The position numbers and the translations under genes are program-made. From NCBI GenBank assembly GCA_033856025.1, contig JAWVFQ010000033.1, forward strand, positions 1 to 64,000: a stretch of DNA of 64,000 bases, given 5' to 3'. Shown here one piece after another: positions 45,447-54,009 of the stretch; position 1 is the first letter of the stretch, and every line of letters starts with the position of its first letter. The notes beneath the pieces are model-generated. The model searched no databases. It saw nothing but the letters and a program-made list of their open reading frames with translations, and was not told the origin of the DNA. Source of the stretch: AC-38 sp033856025 (lineage in GTDB: Bacteria; Actinomycetota; Thermoleophilia; Solirubrobacterales; Solirubrobacteraceae).

Positions 45447-46780
45447 GCGAGGTCCTCCTCCTCGGCATCTCGCACAAGACCGCGCCGGTGGCGCTGCGCG
45501 AGCGCGTCGCCCTGCCCGAGCAGCGCGCGCTGGAGTTCCTGCGCGCCGCCGTGTCCGACGCCGAGGTCCACGAGGCGGTGGCGATCTCCACCTGCAACCG
45601 CACCGAGGTCTACCTGGTGGTCGGCGACGCCGTGCAGGCCGAGAGCGCCGTGCTGGGCCAGCTGGCGCGCCAGGCCGGCATCCGCCCCACCGAACTCGCC
45701 GAGGCCATCTACTCCGTGCGCAACTGCGACGCCGCCCGGCACCTGTACCGCGTGACCGCGGGGCTGGAGTCGATGATCGTCGGCGAGGCCGAGGTCCAGG
45801 GCCAGGTGCGCCGCGCCTACGAGGCCGCGCTGGCCGCGGGGACGACCGGGCCGCTGTCCAACCGCATGTTCGGCGCCGCGCTGGCCACGGGCAAGCGCGT
45901 GCGCTCCGAGACGGCCGTGTCGGAGGGCGCCGGGTCGGTGCCCTCCGTGGCGGTCGAGGCCGCGCAGGAGGCGATCGGCGACCTGGCCGGTCGCGGCGTG
46001 GTGATCCTCGGCACCGGCGAGATGGGCGAGCAGTGCGCGCAGGCCCTGGCCCGGCGCGGTGTGGAGCCGGTGTTCATCGCCAACCGCCGCCGCGACCGCG
46101 CGCAGGCCATGGCCGAGCGCTACGGCGGCCGGGTCACGGGCTTCGACGCGCTGCCCCAGGAGCTGGCCAAGGCCGACATCGTGCTGGCGTCGACCTCCTC
46201 TCCCCACGCGATCGTGGGCGTGGACGAGCTGGCCGTGGTCATGGAGGAGCGCGCCGGGCGCCCGCTGGTGCTGATCGACATCGCGGTGCCGCGCGACGTG
46301 GACCCGGTGTGCGCCGAGCTCCCGGGGGTGACGGTGCTGGACATCGACGACCTCTCGGGTGTCGTGGCGCGCAACCTCAAGGTCCGCCAGGCCGAGGCGC
46401 GCCGGGCCGAGGCGATCATCGAGGAGGAGATCCAGCGCTTCGCGGGCTGGCTGGGCTCGCTGGAGGCGCTGCCGACGATCGCCGCCCTGCGCGCGCACGG
46501 CACGTCGATCGTGGAGTCCGTCCTGGACGAGAACGACGCGCGCTGGGAGTCGCTGTCCGAGCGCGACCGCGAGCGCGTGCGGGCGGTGGCGCGGACGGTC
46601 ATGAACCGGCTGCTGCACGAGCCGACGCTGCGCATGAAGCACTCCGGCGACGGCCGCGCCCACGGCCGCATGCAGCTGGCGCGCGAGCTCTTCGGCCTCG
46701 ACGAGGCCGTCGACGTCGAGGACGTGGAGGCGCCGGAGGAGGCGGCCGACGTCCGGGAGCTGCGCCGCCGGCCGCGGTGA
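45443..46780 (+). CDS. hemA: Glutamyl-tRNA reductase
   Basis: A 445-residue enzyme that reduces glutamyl-tRNA to glutamate-1-semialdehyde, the first step of C5 tetrapyrrole synthesis. GISHKTAPVALRE and AISTCNRTEVY (nucleophile C51) are the catalytic segments, ESMIVGEAEVQGQVRRAY is the conserved spinal region, and GTGEMGEQCA is the NADPH site. The C-terminal dimerisation domain is complete. The GTG at 45443 overlaps ccmD. Confidence 0.95.
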   Translation: MSEVLLLGISHKTAPVALRERVALPEQRALEFLRAAVSDAEVHEAVAISTCNRTEVYLVVGDAVQAESAVLGQLARQAGIRPTELAEAIYSVRNCDAARHLYRVTAGLESMIVGEAEVQGQVRRAYEAALAAGTTGPLSNRMFGAALATGKRVRSETAVSEGAGSVPSVAVEAAQEAIGDLAGRGVVILGTGEMGEQCAQALARRGVEPVFIANRRRDRAQAMAERYGGRVTGFDALPQELAKADIVLASTSSPHAIVGVDELAVVMEERAGRPLVLIDIAVPRDVDPVCAELPGVTVLDIDDLSGVVARNLKVRQAEARRAEAIIEEEIQRFAGWLGSLEALPTIAALRAHGTSIVESVLDENDARWESLSERDRERVRAVARTVMNRLLHEPTLRMKHSGDGRAHGRMQLARELFGLDEAVDVEDVEAPEEAADVRELRRRPR

Positions 46781-47688
46781 GCCTGCGGATCGGGACGCGC
46801 GGCAGCGCCCTGGCGCTCGCGCAGGCCATGGCGGTGGCGGACAGGCTGGGCGGCGGAGAGGTGGTCGAGATCGCCACGGCGGGGGACCGGGGCGCACCGG
46901 GCGGCGACAAGTCGCGCTGGGTGGCCGAGCTGGAGCGCGCGCTGCTGGACCGCGAGGTCGACGTGGCCGTGCACTCGGCCAAGGACGTGCCGGGCGAGCT
47001 CGCCTCCGGTCTGGTGATCGCGGCCGTGCCGCCGCGGGCGGACCCCCGCGACGCGCTGGTGGGCTTCGACTCGTTGGAGGCGGTGCCGCCGGGCGCGCGG
47101 GTCGGGACGTCGAGCCTGCGCCGGGCGGCGCAGCTGCGCGCGGCGCGCGACGACCTCGACGTCGTGGCGATGCGCGGCAACGTGGACACGCGGCTGCGAC
47201 GGCTGGCCGAGGGCGACTGGGAGGCCATCGTCCTGGCGCTGGCGGGGCTGGAGCGGCTGGGGCGGGTGCAGGCGCAAGCGCCCTTCCGCATCCGCACCTT
47301 CAAGACCGAGTCCTCGCCGGCGTGCGTCCTGGATCCGGCGGTGTTCGTCCCCGCCCCGGGCCAGGGGGCGCTGGCGGTGGAGGCGCGGGCGGGCGAGGCG
47401 GCGACGGTGGCCTGGATCGACGACGCGCCGTCGCACGCCCGCCTGCGCGCCGAACGTGCGCTGACGGCGGCGCTGGACGCCAGCTGCCACACCCCGGTCG
47501 GCGCGCACGCCGAGCCGGCCGGGGACGGGTGGGCGCTCACCGGATTCGCCGGGCTCCCCGACGGCTCCACCTGGATCCGCGACCGCGCCGAGGGGGACGA
47601 CCCGGAGGCCCTGGGCCGGGAGGTCGCCGGCCGGATGCTCGCGGCGGGGGCCGCCGAGATCCTCCGCGAAGCCGAGGCGATGGCGTGA
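46777..47688 (+). CDS. hemC: Hydroxymethylbilane synthase (porphobilinogen deaminase)
   Basis: A 303-residue enzyme that polymerises four porphobilinogen units. RIGTRGSALALAQA, DVAVHSAKDVPGEL (catalytic Asp), GTSSLRRAAQL and RGNVDTRL are conserved. The cofactor-binding cysteine is in LDASCHTPVGAH. The GTG start overlaps the hemA stop and its own stop overlaps the fused cobA-hemD gene. Confidence 0.95.
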   Translation: MSLRIGTRGSALALAQAMAVADRLGGGEVVEIATAGDRGAPGGDKSRWVAELERALLDREVDVAVHSAKDVPGELASGLVIAAVPPRADPRDALVGFDSLEAVPPGARVGTSSLRRAAQLRAARDDLDVVAMRGNVDTRLRRLAEGDWEAIVLALAGLERLGRVQAQAPFRIRTFKTESSPACVLDPAVFVPAPGQGALAVEARAGEAATVAWIDDAPSHARLRAERALTAALDASCHTPVGAHAEPAGDGWALTGFAGLPDGSTWIRDRAEGDDPEALGREVAGRMLAAGAAEILREAEAMA

Positions 47689-49217
47689 CCGGTCGCGGGC
47701 CGCTCGTGGCGCTGGTCGGAGCCGGGCCCGGGGATCCGGGGCTGATGACCGTGCGGGCTCTCGAGCTGATCGCGGCCGCGGACGTCGTCCTCTACGACCG
47801 CCTGGTCCCGGCCGGCGCGCTGGACGGGGCGCGCGCCGATGCCGAGCTGGTCTACGTCGGCAAGGAGCCCGGGCGGGCGGCGATGGCGCAGGCGCAGATC
47901 GACGCGCTCCTCGTGGAGCACGGGCGGGCGGGGCGACGCGTGGTGCGGCTGAAGGGCGGCGATCCGTTCGTGTTCGGGCGCGGGGCGGAGGAGGCGGCGG
48001 CGCTGCGCGCGGCCGGGATCGCCTACGAGGTCGTCCCCGGCATCACCGCGGGCGTGGCCGCGCCGGCGTACGCCGGGATCCCCGTCACCCACCGCGACGC
48101 CGCCAGCGCGGTCGCCTTCGTGACGGGGCACGAGGACCCGGACAAGCCGGAGTCCGCGCTGGACTGGGAGGCGCTGGCCAGGTTCCCCGGCACGCTCGTC
48201 CTCTACATGGGCGTGGCGCGCCTCCCGCGGATCGCCCGGGCGCTGATCGCCGCGGGGCGCCCGGCCGGCGAGCCGGCGGCGGTCGTCGAGCGCGGGACGC
48301 TCCCCGGCCAGCGCACCGTGCTGGGAACGCTGGGAACGATCGCCGACCTGGCCGCCCAGGACGGCCTGCGGCCCCCGGCCATCACCGTCGTCGGTCCCGT
48401 CGCCGCGCTGCGCGACCGGCTGGCCTGGCTGGAGGACCGCCCGCTCCACGGCCGGACCGTCGCCGTGACCCGAGCGCGCGCGCAGGCCAGCGGCCTGGCC
48501 GCCCGGCTGCGCGCGCTGGGCGCCGACGTCGTGGAGGCGCCGACCATCCGCATCGAGCCGCTCGACGCGCCGGTCCCCGACCTCGCGCCCTACGACCTCG
48601 TCGTCTTCACCAGCGCGAACGGGGTGCACCTGCTCTTCGACGGCCTGACGCGCGCAGCGGGCCGCGACCGCGCCGGCTCGGCGACGGGCGAGACCGGTGC
48701 CACGGGCGATGCCCGCTCTCTGGCCGGCGCGACCGTGGCCGCGATCGGCCCCGGCACGGCGGGGGCGCTGCGCGAGCACGGGATCGAGCCCGACGTCGTT
48801 CCGGAGCGCTCCGTCGGCGAGTCGCTGCTCGACGCGCTCGGCGACCGCCCGGCCCGGCGCGCGCTCGTCGCCCGCGCGCACGAGGCGCGCGACGTCGTCC
48901 CCGACGGGCTGCGCGAGCGCGGCGTCGAGGTCGACGTCCTCGCGCTGTACCGAACCGTCGCCGAGCCGCCCTCCCCCGCCGCGCTGGACGCCGCCCGCGC
49001 CGCGGACTGGATCACCTTCACCTCCGCGTCCACCGTCCACCGGTTCCTCGAGGCGTCGGGCGGCGAGCCCCCGCGCGGGCGCGTCGTGTCGATCGGTCCG
49101 GTGACCAGCGCGGCGCTGCGCGAGAGCGGAATCGAGGTGTCGCGGGAGGCGGGGGAGCACGACGTCGACGGCGTGGTCGCGGCGATCCTGGCCGACGCCG
49201 CCGCGGGCGCCGGATGA
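47685..49217 (+). CDS. cobA-hemD: Fused uroporphyrinogen-III C-methyltransferase and uroporphyrinogen-III synthase
   Basis: A 510-residue bifunctional protein. Residues 1-245 are SUMT: GAGPGDPGLMTVRAL, VRLKGGDPFVFGRG and GIPVTHRDAASAVAFVTGH are the SAM-binding signatures. It makes precorrin-2. Residues 250-510 are HemD: AVTRARAQASGLAARL, VVFTSANGVHLLF and the closing ITFTSASTVHRF. The fusion is common in actinobacteria and firmicutes. It is coupled to hemC (GTGA) and to the next gene (ATGA). Confidence 0.94.
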   Translation: MTGRGPLVALVGAGPGDPGLMTVRALELIAAADVVLYDRLVPAGALDGARADAELVYVGKEPGRAAMAQAQIDALLVEHGRAGRRVVRLKGGDPFVFGRGAEEAAALRAAGIAYEVVPGITAGVAAPAYAGIPVTHRDAASAVAFVTGHEDPDKPESALDWEALARFPGTLVLYMGVARLPRIARALIAAGRPAGEPAAVVERGTLPGQRTVLGTLGTIADLAAQDGLRPPAITVVGPVAALRDRLAWLEDRPLHGRTVAVTRARAQASGLAARLRALGADVVEAPTIRIEPLDAPVPDLAPYDLVVFTSANGVHLLFDGLTRAAGRDRAGSATGETGATGDARSLAGATVAAIGPGTAGALREHGIEPDVVPERSVGESLLDALGDRPARRALVARAHEARDVVPDGLRERGVEVDVLALYRTVAEPPSPAALDAARAADWITFTSASTVHRFLEASGGEPPRGRVVSIGPVTSAALRESGIEVSREAGEHDVDGVVAAILADAAAGAG

Positions 49218-50023
49218 GCCGGGTTCTGACGTTCCTGTCCGACTACGGGGTCCAGGACGACTTCGTCGGGGTGTGCCATGGAGTGGTCGCGCGGATCGCG
49301 CCGGACGTGCGGGTCGTCGACGTCACCCACGGCATCCCGCGTCACAACGTCCGCGCCGGCGCGCTGACGCTGCGCAACGCGCTGCCCTACATGCCGGCGG
49401 GCGTCCACCTCGCCGTCGTGGATCCCGAGGTGGGCGCCGAGCGACGCGCCGTCGCGCTGCGCTGCGCGGAGGACGACCGCATCCTGGTCGGCCCCGACAA
49501 CGGGCTGCTGTCCCTGGCCGCCGAGCGCTTCGGCGGCGCCGTGGAGGCGGTGGACATCGGGCGCTCGCCCTGGCGCCTGGAGCCCGTGTCGGCGACGTTC
49601 CACGGCCGCGACATCTTCGCCCCCGTCGCGGCCCGGCTGGCCGCGGGCAAGCCGCTCGCCGCGGCCGGCGAGCCGATCGACGCGGACACCCTGACGCCCC
49701 TGGAGCTGCCGCGCCCCGAGGCCGTGGACGGCGGGCTCAATGTGCACGTCGTGGCCGTCGACCGCTTCGGCAATGCCATGCTCGACGCCTCCCACGCCGA
49801 CCTGGACGGCTCGGGCATCCGCCTCGGCCGTCCCCTGGAGGTGGAGGTGGGCGAGCGCCGGTTCACCGCCTGGTACGCCGTCACGTTCGCCGACGTGCGA
49901 CCCGGCGAGATCCTGGTCTACGAGGACGCGTACCGCACCCTCGCCGTGGCGGTGAACCGCGGCAGCGCCGCCCGGATGCTGGGCCTGGCCGACGACGCGC
50001 AGCTGCGCATCTCCGCCGCGTGA
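49214..50023 (+). CDS. SAM hydroxide adenosyltransferase (DUF62 family)
   Basis: A 269-residue protein of the fluorinase/DUF62 superfamily that hydrolyses S-adenosylmethionine to adenosine and methionine. The N-terminal LTFLSDYGVQDDFVGVCHGV, the VVDPEVGAERRAVA segment and FHGRDIFAPVAARLA supply the Asp, Arg and His triad typical of hydroxide adenosyltransferases. It is in the same coupled operon as the SAM-consuming SUMT. Its stop overlaps the birA start. Confidence 0.88.
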   Translation: MSRVLTFLSDYGVQDDFVGVCHGVVARIAPDVRVVDVTHGIPRHNVRAGALTLRNALPYMPAGVHLAVVDPEVGAERRAVALRCAEDDRILVGPDNGLLSLAAERFGGAVEAVDIGRSPWRLEPVSATFHGRDIFAPVAARLAAGKPLAAAGEPIDADTLTPLELPRPEAVDGGLNVHVVAVDRFGNAMLDASHADLDGSGIRLGRPLEVEVGERRFTAWYAVTFADVRPGEILVYEDAYRTLAVAVNRGSAARMLGLADDAQLRISAA

Positions 50024-50724
50024 GCCGCCGCGGCGAGCGGCTCGGGGCCCCACGCGTGCATCACCGGCGCACGGACTCCACGAACGCGCGTGGGCGTGAG
50101 CTCGCCGCCGCGGGCGCGCCGCACGGGACGGTGGTCACCGCGGGGGAGCAGACCGCCGGCCGGGGGCGCCAGGGCCGGACCTGGACCGCGCCGCCCGGCC
50201 GGGCGCTGCTCGCCTCCCTGCTGCTGCGCGACTGGCCCCGGCTGCTGCCCCTGGCCGCGGCGCTCGCGGTGGCCGACGTCGCGGGCGACCGCGCGGCGAT
50301 CAAGTGGCCCAACGACGTCCAGCTGGACTGGCGCAAGGTGGCGGGGATCCTCGTGGAGGGCCGGCCCCAGGAGGGTTGGATGGTCCTGGGGATCGGCCTC
50401 AACGTCGCGCTGCGCCCCGAGGACCTCCCGGCCGAGCTGCGCGACACGGCGACGACGCTGGGGCGCGAGCCCGCGGAGGTCGAGCCGACGCTGATGGGGC
50501 TGCTCGAGCGCCTGGAGCGCTGGCTCGCCGCGCCCCACGACGAGGTCCTGAGCGCCTTCCGCGCCCGCGACGCGCTCCACGGCCGCGAGGTCGCCTGGGC
50601 CGGCGGCGAGGGGACCGCGGAGGGGATCGACGCGGAGGGCCGCCTGCTGGTGCGAGCCGGCGAGGAAGTCCAGGCCCTCGACGCGGGCGAGGTCCACCTC
50701 CGGCCGCCGAAGACCGGCCGCTAG
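50020..50724 (+). CDS. birA: Biotin--[acetyl-CoA-carboxylase] ligase, single-domain type
   Basis: A 234-residue biotin protein ligase. AGRGRQGRTWTAPPGRALL is the biotin/ATP loop, IKWPNDVQLDWRKVAGILVE the catalytic lysine region, and GIGLNV the following strand. An SH3-like C-terminal domain is present. The N-terminal DNA-binding domain of E. coli BirA is absent, so it should not act as a repressor. GTG 50020 overlaps the preceding stop. It is the last gene of the coupled operon. Confidence 0.92.
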   Translation: MSRRGERLGAPRVHHRRTDSTNARGRELAAAGAPHGTVVTAGEQTAGRGRQGRTWTAPPGRALLASLLLRDWPRLLPLAAALAVADVAGDRAAIKWPNDVQLDWRKVAGILVEGRPQEGWMVLGIGLNVALRPEDLPAELRDTATTLGREPAEVEPTLMGLLERLERWLAAPHDEVLSAFRARDALHGREVAWAGGEGTAEGIDAEGRLLVRAGEEVQALDAGEVHLRPPKTGR

Positions 50725-50751
50725 GCTCGGCCGGCCATCCCCGGCGGGCCG

Positions 50752-53412
50752 CTAGGCGGCTTCGTCGTCGGCGTCGTCCTCGTCATCGAGGACGTCGTCC
50801 AGCACGTCGTGCACCGCGGTGTCGAGCTCGTCGCGCTCGTCGTCCTCCAGCGGGGCGTCGGGCTCGAGGTCGACGTCGGAGGTGAGGGCCTCGTCGAGGA
50901 CCGCATCGGGCGGCCCGTCGTCGACGTCGCCGTTGGACGCCGCCGCGGCGGCCGCGCGGCGCGACGTCGCCTTGGCCGACTGGGCGGAGCCGCCGCCTCC
51001 GCCGCCGGCCTTGCCGCCGCGCCGGCGGTTGCGGCCACGGCGGCGACCCTTGGGGAAGTTGCGCAGGAGCTCGCGGGCCAGGGCGGAGGGCTTGCGCGAC
51101 ATGCGCGTGCGCGCGCCGTCCAGCGCCTGCTGGGCCTCGGGCGTGTGCGCCAGCGCCGCCGCCAGCAGAGCCGCCGACAGACGCCGGTCCTGCTTGCGCG
51201 CCGCGTGCACGAGGCGCCGGGCGTTGCGGGCGTGCGCCTGCCCCGACGAGTTCACCAGCAGCCCCAGGAGCCGCTTGGTCTCGGGCCAGCGCTGGACGGC
51301 GTACTCCTCGTGCACCTCGCGCGTGTACTCGGCCAGGTGCCAGATCCACGCGTTGGCCTGGTCGCGGCGGCCGATGCGCTTCTCGGCCAGCGCCTGGAGC
51401 ATCACCTTCACGGCCTCGCGGCGCTCGTCGCGCGACCACGTGCCGATGATCTGCACCGCGTCGTCGAACGCCTCGGCGTCGCGCAGCGAGGCGATCTCCG
51501 CCAGCGCGCGCAGCCGCAGCTGCGTGTTGCGGTTGCGCTGGACGGCGGTCAGCAGGAAGCGGCGCTTGAGCTCGCCCTGGCGGTCGAAGTGCAGCATCGC
51601 CTTGGCGCGGCGCCACCCGTTCGGCGCCACGCGAGCGCCGGCCAGGGCCGCCCACACGTGCTGCTCGCCGTAGTCCAGGTGCTCCACCGCGATGCGCCAG
51701 AGCTCGCGCTCGAAGACCTGCGCCCGGCGCTCCTCCTCCGGGGTCACCGGCAGGACCCGGCGCTCCACGCGCACGCGGCGGCCGCGGCCCCGGCGCACCG
51801 GCCCGACGACGATGGCGCCGCCGCGGTACACGTCGCGGTCCAGCAGCGAGTGCAGGGTGACGACCGGGTCGTCGTGCTTGGTCGCGGGATGGACGAAGTC
51901 GATGACGATCCCCGCCTCCTTGCCCGGCTGGCGGCGCGTCACGCGGCCCACCCGCTGCTGGTAGATCCGGCGTGAGGCCGTCGGGGCGAGGTGCATGCAG
52001 ACGGTGGCGCGCGGGGAGTTCCAGCCCTCGGCCAGCAGCTGCGCGTTGACCAGGACGTCGATCTCGCCGCGCTCGTAGGCGGCCAGCACGCGGGCCAGCT
52101 CGCGCTTGGGCGTCTCGCCGGACACGGCCTGGGCCTTCAGGCCGGCCGAGCGCATCGACTCGGCGACGTTGTAGGCGTGCCGCACCCCCGCGGCGTACAC
52201 GACGCCCGGGACGCCGTTGAAGCGCGTCTTGTACAGGTCGGCCACGGCGACGTTGAAGGGCAGCTGGTCGAGCAGCTCGGCCAGCATCTCCTGGTCGAAC
52301 TCGGTGTCGACCTCGCCGCGGCGCAGCGGCACCTTGGCGATCGTGCGCACGCCCGGCCCCGGCGGGATCCGGATGCAGCGCAGCGGCGCGATGACGCCGC
52401 GCCGGGCGGCCTGCGCCAGGTCGAAGCGCGACGTCTGCGTGGGGAACAGGTCGGTGACGTGGCGGGCGATCAGCGCGCCCGTCGCGGTCATGCCGACGAA
52501 CACCGGCCCCTCCCAGCGCCGGATCGCCGCGGAGGTCTTCTCGCCCAGCGCCGTGTGGGCCTCGTCGCAGATGACGATGGTGTAGGCGTCGGAGATCTTC
52601 CCGGCGTTGCGCACGAACCACTGGTAGGTCTCGACGGTGACCGGGCCGTTGGCCGGGTCCTTGTCCCCCAGCAACGCGGGCGAGATCCGCTTGGCGTAGC
52701 CGCGCGTGCGCAGCTCGCCGTGGAACTGGTCGACCAGGTTGCGCCGGTGGGTGAGGATCAGGATGCCGCCGGTCCGCGAGGCCTCGACGAAGCCCATGGC
52801 GGCGACGGTCTTGCCCGAGCCGGTGGCGTGCTCGAACCAGAAGCGCCGGGCTGCGTTGGGGTCTTCGGCCGCCTCGGCGACCGCGTCGTCGTCGACGTCG
52901 ACCTCCTCCTCGGCCCAGTCGACGGGTTCCTCGTCGGGGTCGACCTCCTCGTCGATGTCCTCCTCGCCCGGGATGGCGGACGAGGCCAGCTCGTCGGGCG
53001 ACACGACGGCCGCGCCGTTGCCGTTTCCGGAGCCGTTGCCGGAGCCGGCGCCGCTGCCCCGCTGCACCTCGGCGGTGAGGGCGATCAGCGTGCCCGAGAG
53101 GGCGTCGACCTGGTGCGCGGTGAGGTCGGTGCCGTCGGCCAGGTGCGGCTCGTCCTGGGACAGCAGCCGCTCCAGCCCCAGCAGCAGCGAGAACTCGCGC
53201 CGCCAGGCGACCGAGGGGCGGTCCGTGCCCGCGTCGAGCTCGGCCAGCGCCGCGTCGAGGGCGCGGCGGCGCGCCGTGCCCGGGGCCAGCGCCTCGGCCG
53301 CGTCCTCCCCCTCGTGCAGGAAGTCCTCACGGGTGAAGTCCTTGGCCCGCTCGATATCGGCGGAACTGGGAAGGGGCGCGGCCTTCGGAGCCGCTGCGAT
53401 GGATTCAGCCAA
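50752..53412 (-). CDS. SF2 DEAD/DEAH-box helicase with acidic linker and charged C-terminal tail
   Basis: An 886-residue protein. Residues 1-110 are helical. Residues 110-200 include a Gly/Ser/Asn stretch and a strongly acidic linker (EEDIDEEVDPDEEPVDW). A ResIII-type helicase core begins at HATGSGKT (about 208-215), with CDEAHTALG as motif II, FVGMTATG as motif III and QQRVGRVTRR as motif VI. About 260 helical residues follow, then a basic KGRRRGRNRRRGGK segment and a highly acidic end. TTG 53412 is inferred as start. The family role is not known; no methylase or specificity subunit is near. Confidence 0.75.
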   Translation of the reverse strand: MAESIAAAPKAAPLPSSADIERAKDFTREDFLHEGEDAAEALAPGTARRRALDAALAELDAGTDRPSVAWRREFSLLLGLERLLSQDEPHLADGTDLTAHQVDALSGTLIALTAEVQRGSGAGSGNGSGNGNGAAVVSPDELASSAIPGEEDIDEEVDPDEEPVDWAEEEVDVDDDAVAEAAEDPNAARRFWFEHATGSGKTVAAMGFVEASRTGGILILTHRRNLVDQFHGELRTRGYAKRISPALLGDKDPANGPVTVETYQWFVRNAGKISDAYTIVICDEAHTALGEKTSAAIRRWEGPVFVGMTATGALIARHVTDLFPTQTSRFDLAQAARRGVIAPLRCIRIPPGPGVRTIAKVPLRRGEVDTEFDQEMLAELLDQLPFNVAVADLYKTRFNGVPGVVYAAGVRHAYNVAESMRSAGLKAQAVSGETPKRELARVLAAYERGEIDVLVNAQLLAEGWNSPRATVCMHLAPTASRRIYQQRVGRVTRRQPGKEAGIVIDFVHPATKHDDPVVTLHSLLDRDVYRGGAIVVGPVRRGRGRRVRVERRVLPVTPEEERRAQVFERELWRIAVEHLDYGEQHVWAALAGARVAPNGWRRAKAMLHFDRQGELKRRFLLTAVQRNRNTQLRLRALAEIASLRDAEAFDDAVQIIGTWSRDERREAVKVMLQALAEKRIGRRDQANAWIWHLAEYTREVHEEYAVQRWPETKRLLGLLVNSSGQAHARNARRLVHAARKQDRRLSAALLAAALAHTPEAQQALDGARTRMSRKPSALARELLRNFPKGRRRGRNRRRGGKAGGGGGGSAQSAKATSRRAAAAAASNGDVDDGPPDAVLDEALTSDVDLEPDAPLEDDERDELDTAVHDVLDDVLDDEDDADDEAA

Positions 53413-53565
53413 TGGAGGCCTTCGGAATGAAGCGATGCGCGGGGAACTGCGACTGCAAGGGGAGCGGCGCGGTGCACAAAAGGCCCGGCAGCGTCCCGAT
53501 GGAGCTCGAAGGATTGATCCTCGCGAGCAGGCCCGCCCCCGCTGTGAGTGATATGAGGATAGCCG

Positions 53566-54009
53566 ATGGACACGCGGACCGCCCACGAGATTCGCCCCGT
53601 GCGCACAGCGCGCGAGCGTGACGCCGCGCTGGCCCTGCGCCACCGGGTCTTCTGCGAGGAGCAGGGCGTGGAGCCGGGGCTCGACCGGGACGGTCGCGAC
53701 GACGACGCGCTGCACCTGGTGGCGCTGCGCGACGGCGAGGTGATCGGGACCTGCCGGCTGGTGTTCGACGGCCCGACGGCCAAGCTCGGTCGCATGGCGG
53801 TGGAGCGCGCGCAGCGCGGCCGCGGAGTCGGCGCGCGGGTGCTGGCCGAGGGGATCGCCCAGGCCCGGCGGGGCGGGTCCGCCCGGGTGGCGCTGCACGC
53901 GCAGACCAGCGCGGTCTCGTTCTACGCCCGCGCGGGCTTCGTCGCGCGCGGAGAGCCGTTCGAGCAGGCGGGCATCGAGCACGTCGGAATGGACCTGTCG
54001 CTTGCCTGA
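53566..54009 (+). CDS. GNAT-family N-acetyltransferase
   Basis: A 147-residue acetyltransferase. LRHRVFCEEQGVE at the N-terminus, LGRMAVERAQRGRGVGARVL (acetyl-CoA-binding motif A, R/QxxGxG/A) and the closing SFYARAGFVARGEPFEQAGIEHVGM are typical of the YjcF/ElaA subgroup. The substrate is unknown. ATG 53566 has GAGGAT six bases upstream. It overlaps the next gene by eight bases and is divergent from the helicase gene. Confidence 0.85.
   Translation: MDTRTAHEIRPVRTARERDAALALRHRVFCEEQGVEPGLDRDGRDDDALHLVALRDGEVIGTCRLVFDGPTAKLGRMAVERAQRGRGVGARVLAEGIAQARRGGSARVALHAQTSAVSFYARAGFVARGEPFEQAGIEHVGMDLSLA

Noticed and set aside
53412..53621. 69-codon plus-strand frame between the helicase and GNAT genes
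   Set aside because: No ribosome site, no recognisable motif, and it overlaps the GNAT start; the segment is better explained as the divergent promoter region.
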